A stretch of DNA of 64,000 nucleotides from Tenacibaculum soleae (GCF_001693415.1 NZ_MAKX01000001.1:1072047-1136046), one strand, 5' to 3'; numbered from the stretch's first letter, positions 7,227 to 16,833 are shown. A program made the numbers and translations. The notes: generated from the letters alone by a model not told the origin.

Positions 7227-8147
7227 TTAGATTTTTTTTTGTCTTTGAATAAGGTAAGCGGTAAGTATTTTCTCATAACCTTCAGTAATATTAACAGGTA
7301 TGTAGTCTATCTTGTATTGTAAGCATTTGTTTTTTAAGTTGTTGAAAAATGACTGGCTTAATTCGGTATATTTTTCTTGGATGTTTTCTGGATGTAAATT
7401 TATTTTTTCACCAGTTTCAATATCTACAAATTTTTTAGGGCTATTATCAAAATCAAATGAAAATTCTGTTTTTTTATCATAAGTATGAAATAAAATTACC
7501 TCATGTTTGTTAAATTTTAAATGTTTGAGGGCATCAAACAGTTCTTCTTCGTTTTTTGTTGTTTGAAACATGTCTGTAAATAAAAAAATTAATGAACGGC
7601 GGTGAATTTTTTCTGCTATTTCATGTAGGTATTGATGTGTTTCTGTTGTTGCTTTAGAATTTGATGTAAGTAAGTTTTCTAATTGATTTAATAACATCTT
7701 ACGGTGACGCTCGCTTCCTTTTTCAGGAGCGTAATATTCATAAGTGTCAGAATAGATACTTAAACCTACCGCATCGCGCTGTTTTTTTAGAATTTCTATT
7801 AAAGAAGCTGCAGCTACCGCAGAGAAGCCAATTTTATTTAAACGATGTATTGATTGATTTTTAATAATAGGGTAATGCATTGAGGCTGAGTTGTCAATAA
7901 TTAAATGACAACGTAGATTTGTTTCCTCTTCATATTTTTTAGTGTATAGTTTTTCTGTTTTAGCAAATAACTTCCAATCTATATGACGTGTGCTTTCTCC
8001 TTTATTATAGAGTTTGTGCTCTGAAAATTCGACAGAAAAACCATGAAATGGGCTTTTATGCATTCCTGTAATAAACCCTTCAACCACTTGTTTAGCTAGT
8101 AACTCGAGGTTTTTAATTTCTGAAGAAGTATTGTTTAAATCAATCAT
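7227..8147 (-). CDS. DUF58 domain protein
   Basis: A 306-aa soluble protein of the DUF58 family, which has a vWA-like fold and is usually encoded near MoxR ATPases. The family signature TRHIDWKLFAKTEKLY (53-68) is followed by EEETNLRC and IDNSAS (84-89), which keeps the DxSxS metal-site pattern. The frame extends upstream to an ATG at 8183, but that ATG lies in the trxA terminator hairpin; the ATG at 8145-8147 gives the usual N-terminus. No moxR neighbour is visible here. No separate promoter was found, so transcription may be read-through from trxA. Confidence 0.85.
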   Translation of the reverse strand: MIDLNNTSSEIKNLELLAKQVVEGFITGMHKSPFHGFSVEFSEHKLYNKGESTRHIDWKLFAKTEKLYTKKYEEETNLRCHLIIDNSASMHYPIIKNQSIHRLNKIGFSAVAAASLIEILKKQRDAVGLSIYSDTYEYYAPEKGSERHRKMLLNQLENLLTSNSKATTETHQYLHEIAEKIHRRSLIFLFTDMFQTTKNEEELFDALKHLKFNKHEVILFHTYDKKTEFSFDFDNSPKKFVDIETGEKINLHPENIQEKYTELSQSFFNNLKNKCLQYKIDYIPVNITEGYEKILTAYLIQRQKKI

Positions 8148-8160
8148 ATGCTCGAAAATA

Positions 8161-8191
8161 AAAAAAGGTTTAGCGATAGCCAAACCTTTTT
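8161..8191 (-). terminator. trxA terminator
   Basis: AAAAAGGTTT pairs with AAACCTTTTT around a 9-nt loop, giving T-runs on both strands. It is 25 bp beyond the trxA stop and just before the DUF58 start, and probably attenuates transcription into that gene. Confidence 0.75.
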
Positions 8192-8215
8192 AATGATATA
8201 TTGTAATTAAATAGC

Positions 8216-8533
8216 TTATAAAGCAGCGTCAATTTTATCAGTATATGCTTTTTTAGGAGCAGCACCAACTTGCTTGTCTACAACTTCTCCGTTTTTAAAC
8301 ACTAAAACAGTAGGTATGTTTCTTACACCGTATTTAGCCGCAAATTCTTGATTGTTGTCTACATCTACTTTACCAACAACAGCTTTCCCTTCATATTCAG
8401 TGTGAATTTCATCAACAATTGGTCCAACCATTCTACAAGGTCCACACCAAGCTGCCCAAAAATCAACTAATACTGGTTTGTCTGATTTTAATACTACTTC
8501 CTCGAAGTTTGCATCTGTAATTTCTAATGCCAT
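8216..8533 (-). CDS. trxA: Thioredoxin
   Basis: A 105-aa cytoplasmic thioredoxin of normal length, the general protein disulfide reductant kept reduced by thioredoxin reductase. The active site WCGPC is at 29-33 (C30, C33), within the typical VDFWAAWCGPCRM block. The cis-proline block NIPTVLVF lies near residue 75. It is transcribed alone, divergently from metK, with its own promoter and terminator. Confidence 0.98.
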   Translation of the reverse strand: MALEITDANFEEVVLKSDKPVLVDFWAAWCGPCRMVGPIVDEIHTEYEGKAVVGKVDVDNNQEFAAKYGVRNIPTVLVFKNGEVVDKQVGAAPKKAYTDKIDAAL

Positions 8534-8576
8534 TTTGTTATATTTTAAATTAGGTTACTATCTTATTTGTACACTA

Positions 8577-8606
8577 CAAAAGTAATCAAATATTTTACCA
8601 ATACAA
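8577..8606 (-). promoter_or_regulatory. trxA promoter
   Basis: On the minus strand the -7 element is TACTTTTG (8584-8577) and a TTG (8606-8604) lies 19 nt upstream, matching Bacteroidetes spacing. The predicted start leaves a leader of about 37 nt before the trxA ATG. Confidence 0.65.
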
Positions 8607-8691
8607 TTTTAGTAAAATTACTTTTTATTATCAGAGTATCAATACTTTCTATTTCTTTGCTAGTTTGTTTTTCTGTGTGTAAAATTATTGA

Positions 8692-8699
8692 TAACTTTG
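8692..8699 (+). promoter_or_regulatory. metK promoter -7 element
   Basis: TAACTTTG matches TAnnTTTG exactly. TTTG at 8664-8667 could be the -33 element, with a slightly long 24-nt spacer. The predicted start near 8706 leaves a leader of about 140 nt, unusually long for this genome. Confidence 0.6.
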
Positions 8700-8705
8700 C
8701 AGCAT

Positions 8706-8800
8706 AATATTTTGAGGAAAAATTTGACTGATTGCAACCTCTTTGAACATTGAGTTCATAAATAAAATGCTAAAGCAGTAATAATCTACTTCTTTACGCG
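8706..8800 (+). promoter_or_regulatory. Candidate SAM-II/SAM-V-like riboswitch in metK leader
   Basis: The metK leader contains CTGATTGCAACC (8728-8739), then a TGAAC/GTTCA hairpin, then ATAAATAAAATGCTAAAG (8758-8775). The order UGAUU-nn-AACC ... AUAAA ... GCUAAA recalls the conserved core of the SAM-II and SAM-V aptamers, which bind S-adenosylmethionine, the product of MetK. The regulatory logic fits feedback control. I could not build a confident P1 stem or the pseudoknot by eye, so this is a motif resemblance only. Confidence 0.45.
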
Positions 8801-8848
8801 ACCAAGCAATTCAAGTTTTTCTTTTAATTAATTTTTAAATAAAATTTT

Positions 8849-10105
8849 ATGTCATATTTATTTACTTCAGAAAGTGTTTCTGAAGGACATCCAGATAAAA
8901 TAGCTGATCAAATTTCAGATGCTTTAATTGATAATTTTTTAGCCTTTGATAAAGAATCTAAAGTTGCTTGTGAAACATTAGTAACAACAGGACAGGTTGT
9001 GTTGGCAGGAGAAGTGAAGTCTAAAACATATTTAGATGTTCAAAAAATTGCAAGAGATGTAATTAACAAAATAGGATATACCAAAAGTGAGTACATGTTT
9101 GATGGTAGTTCTTGTGGTGTTTTTTCGGCAATTCATGAACAATCACCTGATATTAATCAAGGAGTTGTAAGAGCAAATCCTGAAGATCAAGGAGCGGGAG
9201 ATCAAGGAATGATGTTCGGTTACGCAACCGATGAAACTGAAAACTACATGCCATTAGCATTAGAGTTATCACATCGATTGTTAATTGAATTAGCAGCACT
9301 ACGTAGAGAAAATAAGGATATTACTTATTTACGACCAGATGCTAAATCGCAAGTAACTATTGAATATTCTGATGATAATGTGCCGCAAAGAATTGATGCA
9401 ATTGTAATCTCTACACAGCATGATGATTTTGATGAGTCTGATGATGTGATGCTAGCTAAGATAAAAAAGGATATTGTAGAAATATTAATTCCGAGAGTAG
9501 TTGCTAAATTACCAGTACATATTCAAAAATTATTTACTGATAGTATTACGTATCATATTAACCCAACTGGAGTTTTTGTAATCGGAGGGCCTCACGGAGA
9601 TACTGGTTTAACAGGGCGTAAGATTATTGTAGATACTTATGGAGGAAAAGGAGCTCATGGAGGTGGAGCATTTTCAGGAAAAGATCCTTCTAAAGTAGAT
9701 CGTTCTGGAGCCTATGCAACTCGTCATATTGCTAAAAACTTAGTAGCAGCAGGTTTGTGTAAAGAAGTTTTAGTACAGGTTTCATACGCAATTGGTGTTG
9801 CAAAACCAACAAGTATAAATGTAGAAACTTACGGAACATCGAATGTTGATATGACCGATGGAGAGATTAGTAAAATAGTAGAAACTATTTTTGATATGCG
9901 TCCATATTTTATTGAGCAACGTTTAAAGTTAAGAACGCCAATTTATTCTGAAACTGCTGCTTATGGGCATATGGGAAGAAAATCTGAAAAGAAAACAGTT
10001 ACTTTTTCTAATCCAATGGGAGAAACTGTTTCTCAAGAAGTAGAAACATTTACTTGGGAAAAGTTAGATTATGTTGATAAGATAAAAGAAAGTTTTGGAT
10101 TGTAA
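8849..10105 (+). CDS. metK: S-adenosylmethionine synthetase
   Basis: A 418-aa methionine adenosyltransferase that makes S-adenosylmethionine from ATP and methionine in the cytoplasm. It begins [20 protein letters not shown], with the GHPDK motif, and carries [12 protein letters not shown] and [16 protein letters not shown], the family's signature sequences. Length is in the range for Bacteroidetes. It is a single-gene unit with a long leader that may hold a riboswitch and a strong terminator shared with sppA. SAM supplies several enzymes of this window (QueA, RlmN, MiaB, MnmD, TrmN6). Confidence 0.98.
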   Translation: MSYLFTSESVSEGHPDKIADQISDALIDNFLAFDKESKVACETLVTTGQVVLAGEVKSKTYLDVQKIARDVINKIGYTKSEYMFDGSSCGVFSAIHEQSPDINQGVVRANPEDQGAGDQGMMFGYATDETENYMPLALELSHRLLIELAALRRENKDITYLRPDAKSQVTIEYSDDNVPQRIDAIVISTQHDDFDESDDVMLAKIKKDIVEILIPRVVAKLPVHIQKLFTDSITYHINPTGVFVIGGPHGDTGLTGRKIIVDTYGGKGAHGGGAFSGKDPSKVDRSGAYATRHIAKNLVAAGLCKEVLVQVSYAIGVAKPTSINVETYGTSNVDMTDGEISKIVETIFDMRPYFIEQRLKLRTPIYSETAAYGHMGRKSEKKTVTFSNPMGETVSQEVETFTWEKLDYVDKIKESFGL

Positions 10106-10127
10106 ATAACCCAAAACTTATGATAAT

Positions 10128-10158
10128 AAAAAAGCCTTGACAATGTCAAGGCTTTTTT
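10128..10158. terminator. Bidirectional terminator, metK/sppA
   Basis: GCCTTGAC pairs with GTCAAGGC around AAT, flanked by A-run and T-run, so it can act on both strands. It lies between the convergent metK and sppA genes. Confidence 0.9.
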
Positions 10159-10165
10159 ATTAAGT

Positions 10166-11911
10166 CTATTTTATTTGAAGGATATATGGCATTCTTGCTT
10201 GAATTCCTTTTAGTTTTTTCATTTGGTTAATGTTATTATACATTTGGTAATTTTCGTTACCTAAAGCCTCTTTTAAAATATCCTCTTTAGATGCTTTAGT
10301 AAAAGGAGAAAAACTAAAAGCTTCTTTTAAATCTTTTTTATAGTTAGGGTAGTTACGCACTTTGTAAGCTTCAATTTGTGCTAGTTCAGCAGCAACTGTA
10401 ATTGCATCATTTAAGTTTCCTAATTTGTCTACCAATCCATTTTTAAGAGCTTCTTTACCTGTCCAAACTCTACCTTGTGCAATTTCATTTACTTGTTCAA
10501 AAGTCATATTACGACCAACGGCAACACGGTTTACAAAAGTCGTGTAAATTTGTTCAACACCTTCTTTAGTTACGTCATAGAATTTTTTATCCATAGGTTC
10601 AAAAACACTATAGTTAGGGTTGTTGTTTGTTGATACTTGTTCAGCATTGATACCTATGTTATCCGCGAGTTTGTTAAAGTTTGGTATAGCTCCAAAAACA
10701 CCAATAGAACCAGTGATTGTAGTAGGTTCAGCAAGTATTTTGTCAGCATTACAAGCAATATAATAACCACCAGAAGCGGCTACGTTACCCATAGAAACAA
10801 CTAAAGGTTTTTCTTTTTTCGTTAATTCTAATTCACGCCAAATTAATTCAGAGGCTAAAGCACTACCTCCTGGTGAATTAACACGTAAAACAATTGCTTT
10901 TACATTTTTGTCTTTTCTAGCTTTGCGTAATGCTTTATTTATAATTCCTTGACCAATAATATCTTCATTTCCTTCAGCATACATTATTTCACCTTGTGCA
11001 TAAATTACAGCAATTTTGTTTTTTGCAGTAGCAGAAATTCTTCCTTTTCCAGAGTTGATGTAATCAGCTAAAGAAATAGTGTTTGTTTTTTTATCAGCAT
11101 TTAAAGCTAGTTTTTCGTCATATTCATCTTCATAAATAATCGCATCAATTAATTTATGGTTTTTAGCCATTACTGCATTTCTACCATTAGCATTATCAGC
11201 AATTAAATTTAATTGTTCGGTAGTTATATTTCTACTCTTACTAATGTCATCTGTAATTTCTGACCAGATAGATTTTAAAAGTGATGTGGTTTGTTCTCTA
11301 TTGGCATCACTCATTTTATTTGTTAAATATGGTTCAACGGCACTTTTGTATTTTCCGTGACGAATTACTTCCATTTTAACTCCGTATTTATCTTCAAAAT
11401 CTTTATAATATAATATTTCGGTAGCTAAACCTTTAAAATCAATTGCGCCAACAGGATTTAAGAATAAACTATCGGCAACTGAACTTAAATAATAGTTTTT
11501 TTGAGAATAGACATCATTATAGGCATATACAAATTTGCCGCTTTCTTTAAATTCTTCAATTTTATTTCTAATAGCTTGCGTTTGTGCTATACCAGCGTTT
11601 ACTAATGTTGTTTTAATACTGACTCCTTTAATATTGCTATCTGTTTTAGCATTTTCGATAGCGTTTATTATTTTGTTTAAAGCTAGTTTCTCGTCGGTTA
11701 ACTCTAAAATTTCTGCTAACGGATTGTCATCTTTTGGAGCGTAATCTTTTATAGTTGCTGATAAATCTAATTCTAAAACAGAATTTGGTTTTACCGTAAT
11801 TTCTTCTTCAGCTCCAATGATAGAGGCGATGGCTATAAAAAATAAAAAGATTAAAAAAGTGGCTATAAAAAAGCCAAGTATCGAGGCTAATAGGTTTCGT
11901 AAAAACTTCAT
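10166..11911 (-). CDS. sppA: Signal peptide peptidase SppA, 67-kDa type
   Basis: A 581-aa inner-membrane serine protease that degrades cleaved signal peptides. One N-terminal membrane helix (about 8-32) is followed by two tandem S49 protease domains. The likely catalytic dyad is K189 in GKYKSAVEPY and S380 in NVAASGGYYIA, matching the long E. coli-type enzyme. It is a single gene on the minus strand with its own promoter and a terminator shared with metK. Confidence 0.95.
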   Translation of the reverse strand: MKFLRNLLASILGFFIATFLIFLFFIAIASIIGAEEEITVKPNSVLELDLSATIKDYAPKDDNPLAEILELTDEKLALNKIINAIENAKTDSNIKGVSIKTTLVNAGIAQTQAIRNKIEEFKESGKFVYAYNDVYSQKNYYLSSVADSLFLNPVGAIDFKGLATEILYYKDFEDKYGVKMEVIRHGKYKSAVEPYLTNKMSDANREQTTSLLKSIWSEITDDISKSRNITTEQLNLIADNANGRNAVMAKNHKLIDAIIYEDEYDEKLALNADKKTNTISLADYINSGKGRISATAKNKIAVIYAQGEIMYAEGNEDIIGQGIINKALRKARKDKNVKAIVLRVNSPGGSALASELIWRELELTKKEKPLVVSMGNVAASGGYYIACNADKILAEPTTITGSIGVFGAIPNFNKLADNIGINAEQVSTNNNPNYSVFEPMDKKFYDVTKEGVEQIYTTFVNRVAVGRNMTFEQVNEIAQGRVWTGKEALKNGLVDKLGNLNDAITVAAELAQIEAYKVRNYPNYKKDLKEAFSFSPFTKASKEDILKEALGNENYQMYNNINQMKKLKGIQARMPYILQIK

Positions 11912-11933
11912 GTGTTGTTGTTAAATTTTTTAG

Positions 11934-11941
11934 CAAAGATA
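11934..11941 (-). promoter_or_regulatory. sppA promoter -7 element
   Basis: The minus strand reads TATCTTTG, an exact TAnnTTTG, giving a leader of about 16 nt before the sppA ATG. Confidence 0.6.
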
Positions 11942-11965
11942 CATTTTTACATGTAGCTTACTATT

Positions 11966-12373
11966 TTAACGTAAGGTCATTCGATATTTGCGTTGTGCAA
12001 ATTCAAAATAATTAAAAAGCTTGTAGTTTACATCATAACCATAATTAATGTTTAGGTCGTAATCAATTCTATTTTCGTAAATATTACTGTCAAAATTAAT
12101 AGGATTGTCAACTCTAGTGTTCCATTCAACAACATATATACGATTTTTGTTTTCTAAATAAAATTGAGAATGAAATCCTGGCGGTTTTGCAATGGTGTTT
12201 AAATAATTGTTAAAACCAACATCAAAAATGATAATTTCATATTCTAAACTATCGTTTTTAATCACAACAGGTTCTTCTTTTACGGTAGTTTTATTTTTTA
12301 GAGATGAAGATCCGCAAGCGTAAAAGATGATGATTAAAATGGTTATAGCCGATAAATACTTTAAGGTTTTCAT
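11966..12373 (-). CDS. DUF6146 family lipoprotein
   Basis: A 135-aa protein with a lipoprotein signal peptide: a hydrophobic stretch ending FYAC, so C20 is the likely lipidated residue. The mature part contains YEIIIFDVGFNNYL, YLENKNRIYVVEWNTRV and YGYDVNYKLFNYFEFAQRKY, the pattern of the flavobacterial DUF6146 family. Function is unknown. It lies upstream of sppA on the same strand, 54 bp apart. Confidence 0.75.
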   Translation of the reverse strand: MKTLKYLSAITILIIIFYACGSSSLKNKTTVKEEPVVIKNDSLEYEIIIFDVGFNNYLNTIAKPPGFHSQFYLENKNRIYVVEWNTRVDNPINFDSNIYENRIDYDLNINYGYDVNYKLFNYFEFAQRKYRMTLR

Positions 12374-12472
12374 AATCTATAAATTCGATGTCTATAAAGT
12401 TGCAAAAAATATTTTAATTTTCATTGATTTTTAATCTGTTTAACAGTAATTTTCACTTTTAAAGTCAAGAAA

Positions 12473-13033
12473 ATGAAGAAAAGATGTTTTTGGGTAAATG
12501 ATGATCCTTTGTATGTAGCATATCACGACAAAGAATGGGGTGTTCCTGTTTATGACGATAAAACTTTGTTTGAGTTTTTAATTTTAGAAACTTTTCAGGC
12601 AGGTTTAAGTTGGATAACAATTTTAAAGAAAAGAGAAAACTTTAGAAAAGCATTTGATAATTTCGATTATAATAAAGTAGCAAATTACAAAGAGGATAAA
12701 TATGAAGAGTTGCTTATGGATGCTGGAATTATAAGAAATAAATTAAAAATACGAAGCGCTATAGCAAATGCAAAACTTTTTATACATGTTCAAGAAGAGT
12801 TTGGGTCTTTTTCGAAATATATTTGGGCTTTTGTTGATGGTAAGTCAATTAAAAATAGTTTTGATAAGCGAGAAGATGTTCCTGCCACTACAGTGTTGTC
12901 AGATAAAATATCAAAAGATTTAAAAAAACGAGGTTTTAAGTTTGTGGGTTCTACAGTTATATATGCTTATATGCAGGCTACAGGTATGGTTAACGATCAT
13001 ACAACCGATTGTTTCAGATATAACGAAATTTAA
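12473..13033 (+). CDS. tag: DNA-3-methyladenine glycosylase I
   Basis: A 186-aa base-excision repair enzyme that removes 3-methyladenine from alkylated DNA. It begins MKKRCFWVNDDPLYVAYHDK and has the FQAGLSW block typical of Tag. The zinc ligands C5, H18, H176 and C180 are all present. Length is normal. It stands 46 bp before the dipeptidyl peptidase III gene on the same strand; whether they share a transcript is not clear. Confidence 0.95.
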   Translation: MKKRCFWVNDDPLYVAYHDKEWGVPVYDDKTLFEFLILETFQAGLSWITILKKRENFRKAFDNFDYNKVANYKEDKYEELLMDAGIIRNKLKIRSAIANAKLFIHVQEEFGSFSKYIWAFVDGKSIKNSFDKREDVPATTVLSDKISKDLKKRGFKFVGSTVIYAYMQATGMVNDHTTDCFRYNEI

Positions 13034-13079
13034 AATTCGTACATTTATCAACTGAAAAAATCAATTTAAAATTATAAAA

Positions 13080-15122
13080 ATGAAATTAAAACAAATGCTT
13101 TGTGCTGCGGCAGCAGTTAGCTTATTGGTTTCTTGTGGAGTGGAAAATAAAAAAGAAACTAAAGAGAAAAAAGTAGAAACAAAGAAGGAAGCAAAGTTTA
13201 ATCATGAGGTTGAGCAATTTGCAGATATAAAAGTTTTAAGGTATCAAATTCCGGGGTTTGAAGAATTAACACTAAAAGAAAAAAAGTTAGTGTATTATTT
13301 AACACAAGCAGGATTGGCTGGGCGTGATATTATGTGGGATCAAAATTACCGTCATAACTTAGAGATAAGAGCCGCTTTAGAGCAAATAAATAACGATTAT
13401 AAAGGAGATAGAAATAGTGAAGATTTTAAAAGTTTTACTACTTATTTAAAACGTGTTTGGTTTTCAAACGGAATTCATCATCATTATTCAAATGATAAAA
13501 TTAAACCTACTTTTTCTAAAGAGTATTTAGTTGGTTTATTAAAAGACACGAAAGCAATTTTATCTGCAGAAGCATTAGATGTGATTTTTAATGAAAAAGA
13601 TGCTAAAAAAGTAAATAAAAAAGCTGGCGTTGATAATGTGTTAGCATCAGCAATTAATTTTTATGGACCAGATGTTACAAGTAAAGATGTTGAAACTTTT
13701 TATGAATCAGCATATAAAGGACCTGAAGGGCAACCGATAGAAGCTGGATTGAACTCTAAATTAGTACGTGAAAACGGAAAGTTAGTTGAAAAAGTATGGA
13801 AATCATGTGGTATGTATGGTAATGCTATTGATACCATTATTTTTTGGTTAGAAAAAGCACAAGATGTAGCTGAAAATGAAAAACAAGGAGCCGCTTTAGG
13901 GTTATTAATCGAGTATTATAAGACTGGAAGTTTAGATGTTTGGGATAAATATTGTATTGCTTGGGCTACATCTGTTGAAGGAAATATCGATTGGATAAAT
14001 GGTTTTATTGAGGTTTACAATGATCCAAAAGGATATAGAGGTTCTTATGAAACTGTAGTGCAAATTAAAGACTTTGATATGTCTAAAAAGATGAAAGTTT
14101 TATCAGACAATGCTCAATGGTTTGAAGATAATGCGCCATTATCACCAGCGCATAAAAAACAAAATGTAGTGGGTGTTTCATATAAAACGGTAAATGTTGC
14201 CGGAGAAGCAGGAGATGCATCACCAAGTACCCCAATAGGAGTGAATTTACCAAATAATAATTGGATTCGTCAGCAACATGGATCTAAATCGGTTTCATTA
14301 GGTAATATTATAGGGGCGTACAATAATGCTGGAGGCTCTGGTAGATTAAAAGAGTTTGCCTATGATGAAGAAGAAATAGCGTTAGAGCTAGAATATGGAA
14401 AATTAGCAGATAAATTACATACTGCTTTGCATGAAGTAATCGGGCATGCTTCAGGGCAGATAAATGAAGGAATAGGACAGCCAAAAGAAACCTTAAAAAA
14501 TTATGCATCTACGATGGAAGAGGGTAGAGCAGATTTAGTTGGATTGTATTATTTAATGGATCCTAAATTACAAGAATTAGGTTTGGTTAGTGATTGGCAA
14601 AAAGTAGGAAAAGCTGCTTATGATGGTTATATTAGAAATGGATTGATGTCTCAATTAATACGTATTAAATTAGGAGATGATATTGAAGAAGATCATATGG
14701 TAAATCGCCAATGGGTTTCTGCTTGGTCTTTTGAACAAGGAAAAAAAGAAAATGTAATTGAAAAAATTACCAAAGAAGGTAAAACATATTTTGTGGTAAA
14801 TGACTATATGAAGCTTCGTGAAATTTTTGGTCGTTTATTAAAAGAAACGCAACGAATTAAATCAGAAGGAGATTTTGATGCAGCCAAAGCTTTAGTAGAA
14901 GGTTATGGTGTTAAAGTAGATCAAGAACTTCATAAAGAGGTTTTAGAGCGTAATAAACAATTTACATCTGCTCCTTATAGCGGATTTGTAAACCCAGTTT
15001 TAGTACCAGAATTAGATGCCAAAGGAAATATTACTGATGTAAAAGTTACACAACCCGAAACTTTTGAAGAGCAAATGAAGTTTTATGCTAAAAATTATAG
15101 CTTTTTACCTATTAAAAACTAA
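13080..15122 (+). CDS. Dipeptidyl peptidase III family lipoprotein
   Basis: A 680-aa zinc metallopeptidase of family M49, which removes dipeptides from peptide N-termini. The signal peptide ends LLVSC, so C19 is probably lipidated and the enzyme is outside the cytoplasm. The HEXXGH motif is HEVIGH (451-456) and the third zinc ligand is probably E481 in MEEGRADL. The 30-residue spacing resembles the Bacteroides enzyme, shorter than in eukaryotes. A lysine/glutamate-rich linker follows the lipobox. A strong terminator follows. Confidence 0.93.
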   Translation: MKLKQMLCAAAAVSLLVSCGVENKKETKEKKVETKKEAKFNHEVEQFADIKVLRYQIPGFEELTLKEKKLVYYLTQAGLAGRDIMWDQNYRHNLEIRAALEQINNDYKGDRNSEDFKSFTTYLKRVWFSNGIHHHYSNDKIKPTFSKEYLVGLLKDTKAILSAEALDVIFNEKDAKKVNKKAGVDNVLASAINFYGPDVTSKDVETFYESAYKGPEGQPIEAGLNSKLVRENGKLVEKVWKSCGMYGNAIDTIIFWLEKAQDVAENEKQGAALGLLIEYYKTGSLDVWDKYCIAWATSVEGNIDWINGFIEVYNDPKGYRGSYETVVQIKDFDMSKKMKVLSDNAQWFEDNAPLSPAHKKQNVVGVSYKTVNVAGEAGDASPSTPIGVNLPNNNWIRQQHGSKSVSLGNIIGAYNNAGGSGRLKEFAYDEEEIALELEYGKLADKLHTALHEVIGHASGQINEGIGQPKETLKNYASTMEEGRADLVGLYYLMDPKLQELGLVSDWQKVGKAAYDGYIRNGLMSQLIRIKLGDDIEEDHMVNRQWVSAWSFEQGKKENVIEKITKEGKTYFVVNDYMKLREIFGRLLKETQRIKSEGDFDAAKALVEGYGVKVDQELHKEVLERNKQFTSAPYSGFVNPVLVPELDAKGNITDVKVTQPETFEEQMKFYAKNYSFLPIKN

Positions 15123-15142
15123 TAAGAGGTTTAATTTATTTA

Positions 15143-15177
15143 TAAAAAACCGACTCTTTCATAAAGAGTCGGTTTTT
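15143..15177 (+). terminator. Terminator after DPP III gene
   Basis: ACCGACTCTTT pairs with AAAGAGTCGGT around CAT, flanked by A-run and T-run. It separates the peptidase gene from the channel gene. Confidence 0.9.
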
Positions 15178-15203
15178 GTATTTTTACAAAGTAAAATAAT
15201 GTA

Positions 15204-16124
15204 ATGGCAAGAAAAATTAAAGACCCTGGATTAGGTTATAATTCACAAGAAAATAGTAGGGGGCTTATTAATAAAGACGGGAGCTCTAACGTGATTCATG
15301 TTAATAAAAACGTGAATATAGATGACTTGTATACGTATTTTGTTGAAATGTCTTGGGCTAAATTTTTTCTTCTAGTTTTTTTAGGATACACTTTTTTAAA
15401 TGTGATTTTTGGACTTATATATACCTTAATTGGTATTGAAGAAATTACTCAGCCAAATGATTATTTTTTGTATGATTTTTTAAATGGATTCTTTTTTAGC
15501 GCGCAAACATTAACTACAGTAGGGTATGGAGGGATTGCTCCGCATGGAATAACATCTAACGTCATTGCTTCTTTTGAGGCAATGCTTGGTTTATTATCTT
15601 TTTCATTTATTACAGGGTTATTATATGGTCGGTTTTCTAAGCCAAAAGCAGCCATTCGTTTTAGTGATAATTTGGTGTTAAGAGATTTTAAGGAGCACAA
15701 AGCATTAATGTTTCGATTAATGAATAACCGAAAAACCGTAATGATTGAGCCTGAAATAAAAGTTACATTGGTTTTAAATGAAGAGAGTGAAAAAGGAAAT
15801 TATAAGCGTCAATTTTATCAATTAAAATTAGAACGAAATAAAATAATGTATTTGCCAACAATCTGGACAGTGGTACATGAGGTAGATAAAGAGAGTCCGT
15901 TATATAAATATACCAAAGAAGAAATAAAAAATATGGATGCTCATGTGTATATTTTACTCAAGTATTACGAGGAGTCTTTTGGGCAAAATGTTTACCAAGC
16001 AACTTCTTATAATTTTTCTAACTTACAGATGGATATGAAATATACAGCTTCATCTCATTTTAATGAAGAAGGATTCACTATCTTAAATCACGATAAGTTG
16101 AGTAAAGTAGAAAAAATGAATTAA
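15204..16124 (+). CDS. Inward-rectifier (KirBac-type) potassium channel
   Basis: A 306-aa ion channel subunit. Two membrane helices (about 50-75 and 120-145) flank a pore loop with the potassium selectivity filter TVGYG (105-109), followed by GIAPHG. The C-terminal 150 residues form the IRK-type cytoplasmic domain, including PEIKVTLVLNEE. This two-helix plus C-terminal domain layout is that of prokaryotic Kir channels. It overlaps the stop of the convergent small gene by 4 bp. Confidence 0.92.
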   Translation: MARKIKDPGLGYNSQENSRGLINKDGSSNVIHVNKNVNIDDLYTYFVEMSWAKFFLLVFLGYTFLNVIFGLIYTLIGIEEITQPNDYFLYDFLNGFFFSAQTLTTVGYGGIAPHGITSNVIASFEAMLGLLSFSFITGLLYGRFSKPKAAIRFSDNLVLRDFKEHKALMFRLMNNRKTVMIEPEIKVTLVLNEESEKGNYKRQFYQLKLERNKIMYLPTIWTVVHEVDKESPLYKYTKEEIKNMDAHVYILLKYYEESFGQNVYQATSYNFSNLQMDMKYTASSHFNEEGFTILNHDKLSKVEKMN

Positions 16125-16336
16125 CCTTTAATTAAAAATTTAGAAATAAATAAAAACGCAATAACACTTATAATTCCTATAGTTACATAAATAGCACCAT
16201 TCTTATAATGTTTTTTATTGTTTTTTGCATCTTTTTTGTAGCTATAAAACATTAACACTATAAAAGCGATAACAAATAAACTAGCAAAAACTATTCTACC
16301 TGGAGTAAACATTTTTGCAGCGATAAGAGTAAACAT
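16121..16336 (-). CDS. Small two-helix membrane protein
   Basis: A 71-aa hydrophobic protein with two predicted membrane helices (about 13-32 and 47-67) joined by a lysine-rich loop. An internal ATG at residue 9 (16312) gives MFTPGRIVF, which looks like the N-terminus of similar flavobacterial proteins, so the protein may be 63 aa. No function is known. It converges tail-to-tail on the Kir channel gene. Confidence 0.65.
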   Translation of the reverse strand: MFTLIAAKMFTPGRIVFASLFVIAFIVLMFYSYKKDAKNNKKHYKNGAIYVTIGIISVIAFLFISKFLIKG

Positions 16337-16446
16337 AAAATTGTATTTTCAGCAAAGTTAAAGAATGATTTTATTATGAAGAAAAATTTAAGGAAGTAGT
16401 TTTTTTTGATACATTTAAAAAGTAAACCAATAAGAAATTTTATAAA

Positions 16447-16833
16447 ATGAAAAATAAATTAAAAGCAGTACATGAATTTCATTCAGCATTTAAGTTAAAT
16501 ATTCAAAACGAGCCAACAGTTAAAATAGCTGAAGATCGAAAAAAATTGCGTTTTGAATTAATGAAAGAAGAAAATGAAGAGTATTTAGAAGCGGCTAAAA
16601 ATAATGATTTGGTTGAGGTAGCTGATGCTTTAGGTGATATGTTATATATTTTATGTGGTACTATTATTGAGCACGGAATGCAAGATAAAATAGAAGCCGT
16701 TTTTAACGAAATTCAACGAAGTAATATGAGTAAATTAGGTGAAGATGGTAAACCAATATATCGTGAAGATGGTAAGGTTTTAAAAGGACCTAATTATTTT
16801 AAACCGAATATAGAAACAATTTTGAATCAATAA
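16447..16833 (+). CDS. MazG-like NTP pyrophosphohydrolase family protein
   Basis: A 128-aa all-alpha pyrophosphohydrolase-like protein. The metal-binding pattern EENEEY ... EVADALGDMLYIL matches the EExxE-12-ExxD arrangement of the MazG/PRA-PH superfamily. Such enzymes hydrolyse nucleoside triphosphates to monophosphates and pyrophosphate. The C-terminal GEDGKPIYREDGKVLKGP is typical of this subfamily. It is a single gene ending in a terminator; the substrate is unknown. Confidence 0.8.
   Translation: MKNKLKAVHEFHSAFKLNIQNEPTVKIAEDRKKLRFELMKEENEEYLEAAKNNDLVEVADALGDMLYILCGTIIEHGMQDKIEAVFNEIQRSNMSKLGEDGKPIYREDGKVLKGPNYFKPNIETILNQ

Noticed and set aside
8148..8183. Longer DUF58 reading from 8183
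   Set aside because: The ATG lies in the trxA terminator hairpin; the ATG at 8147 fits the family.
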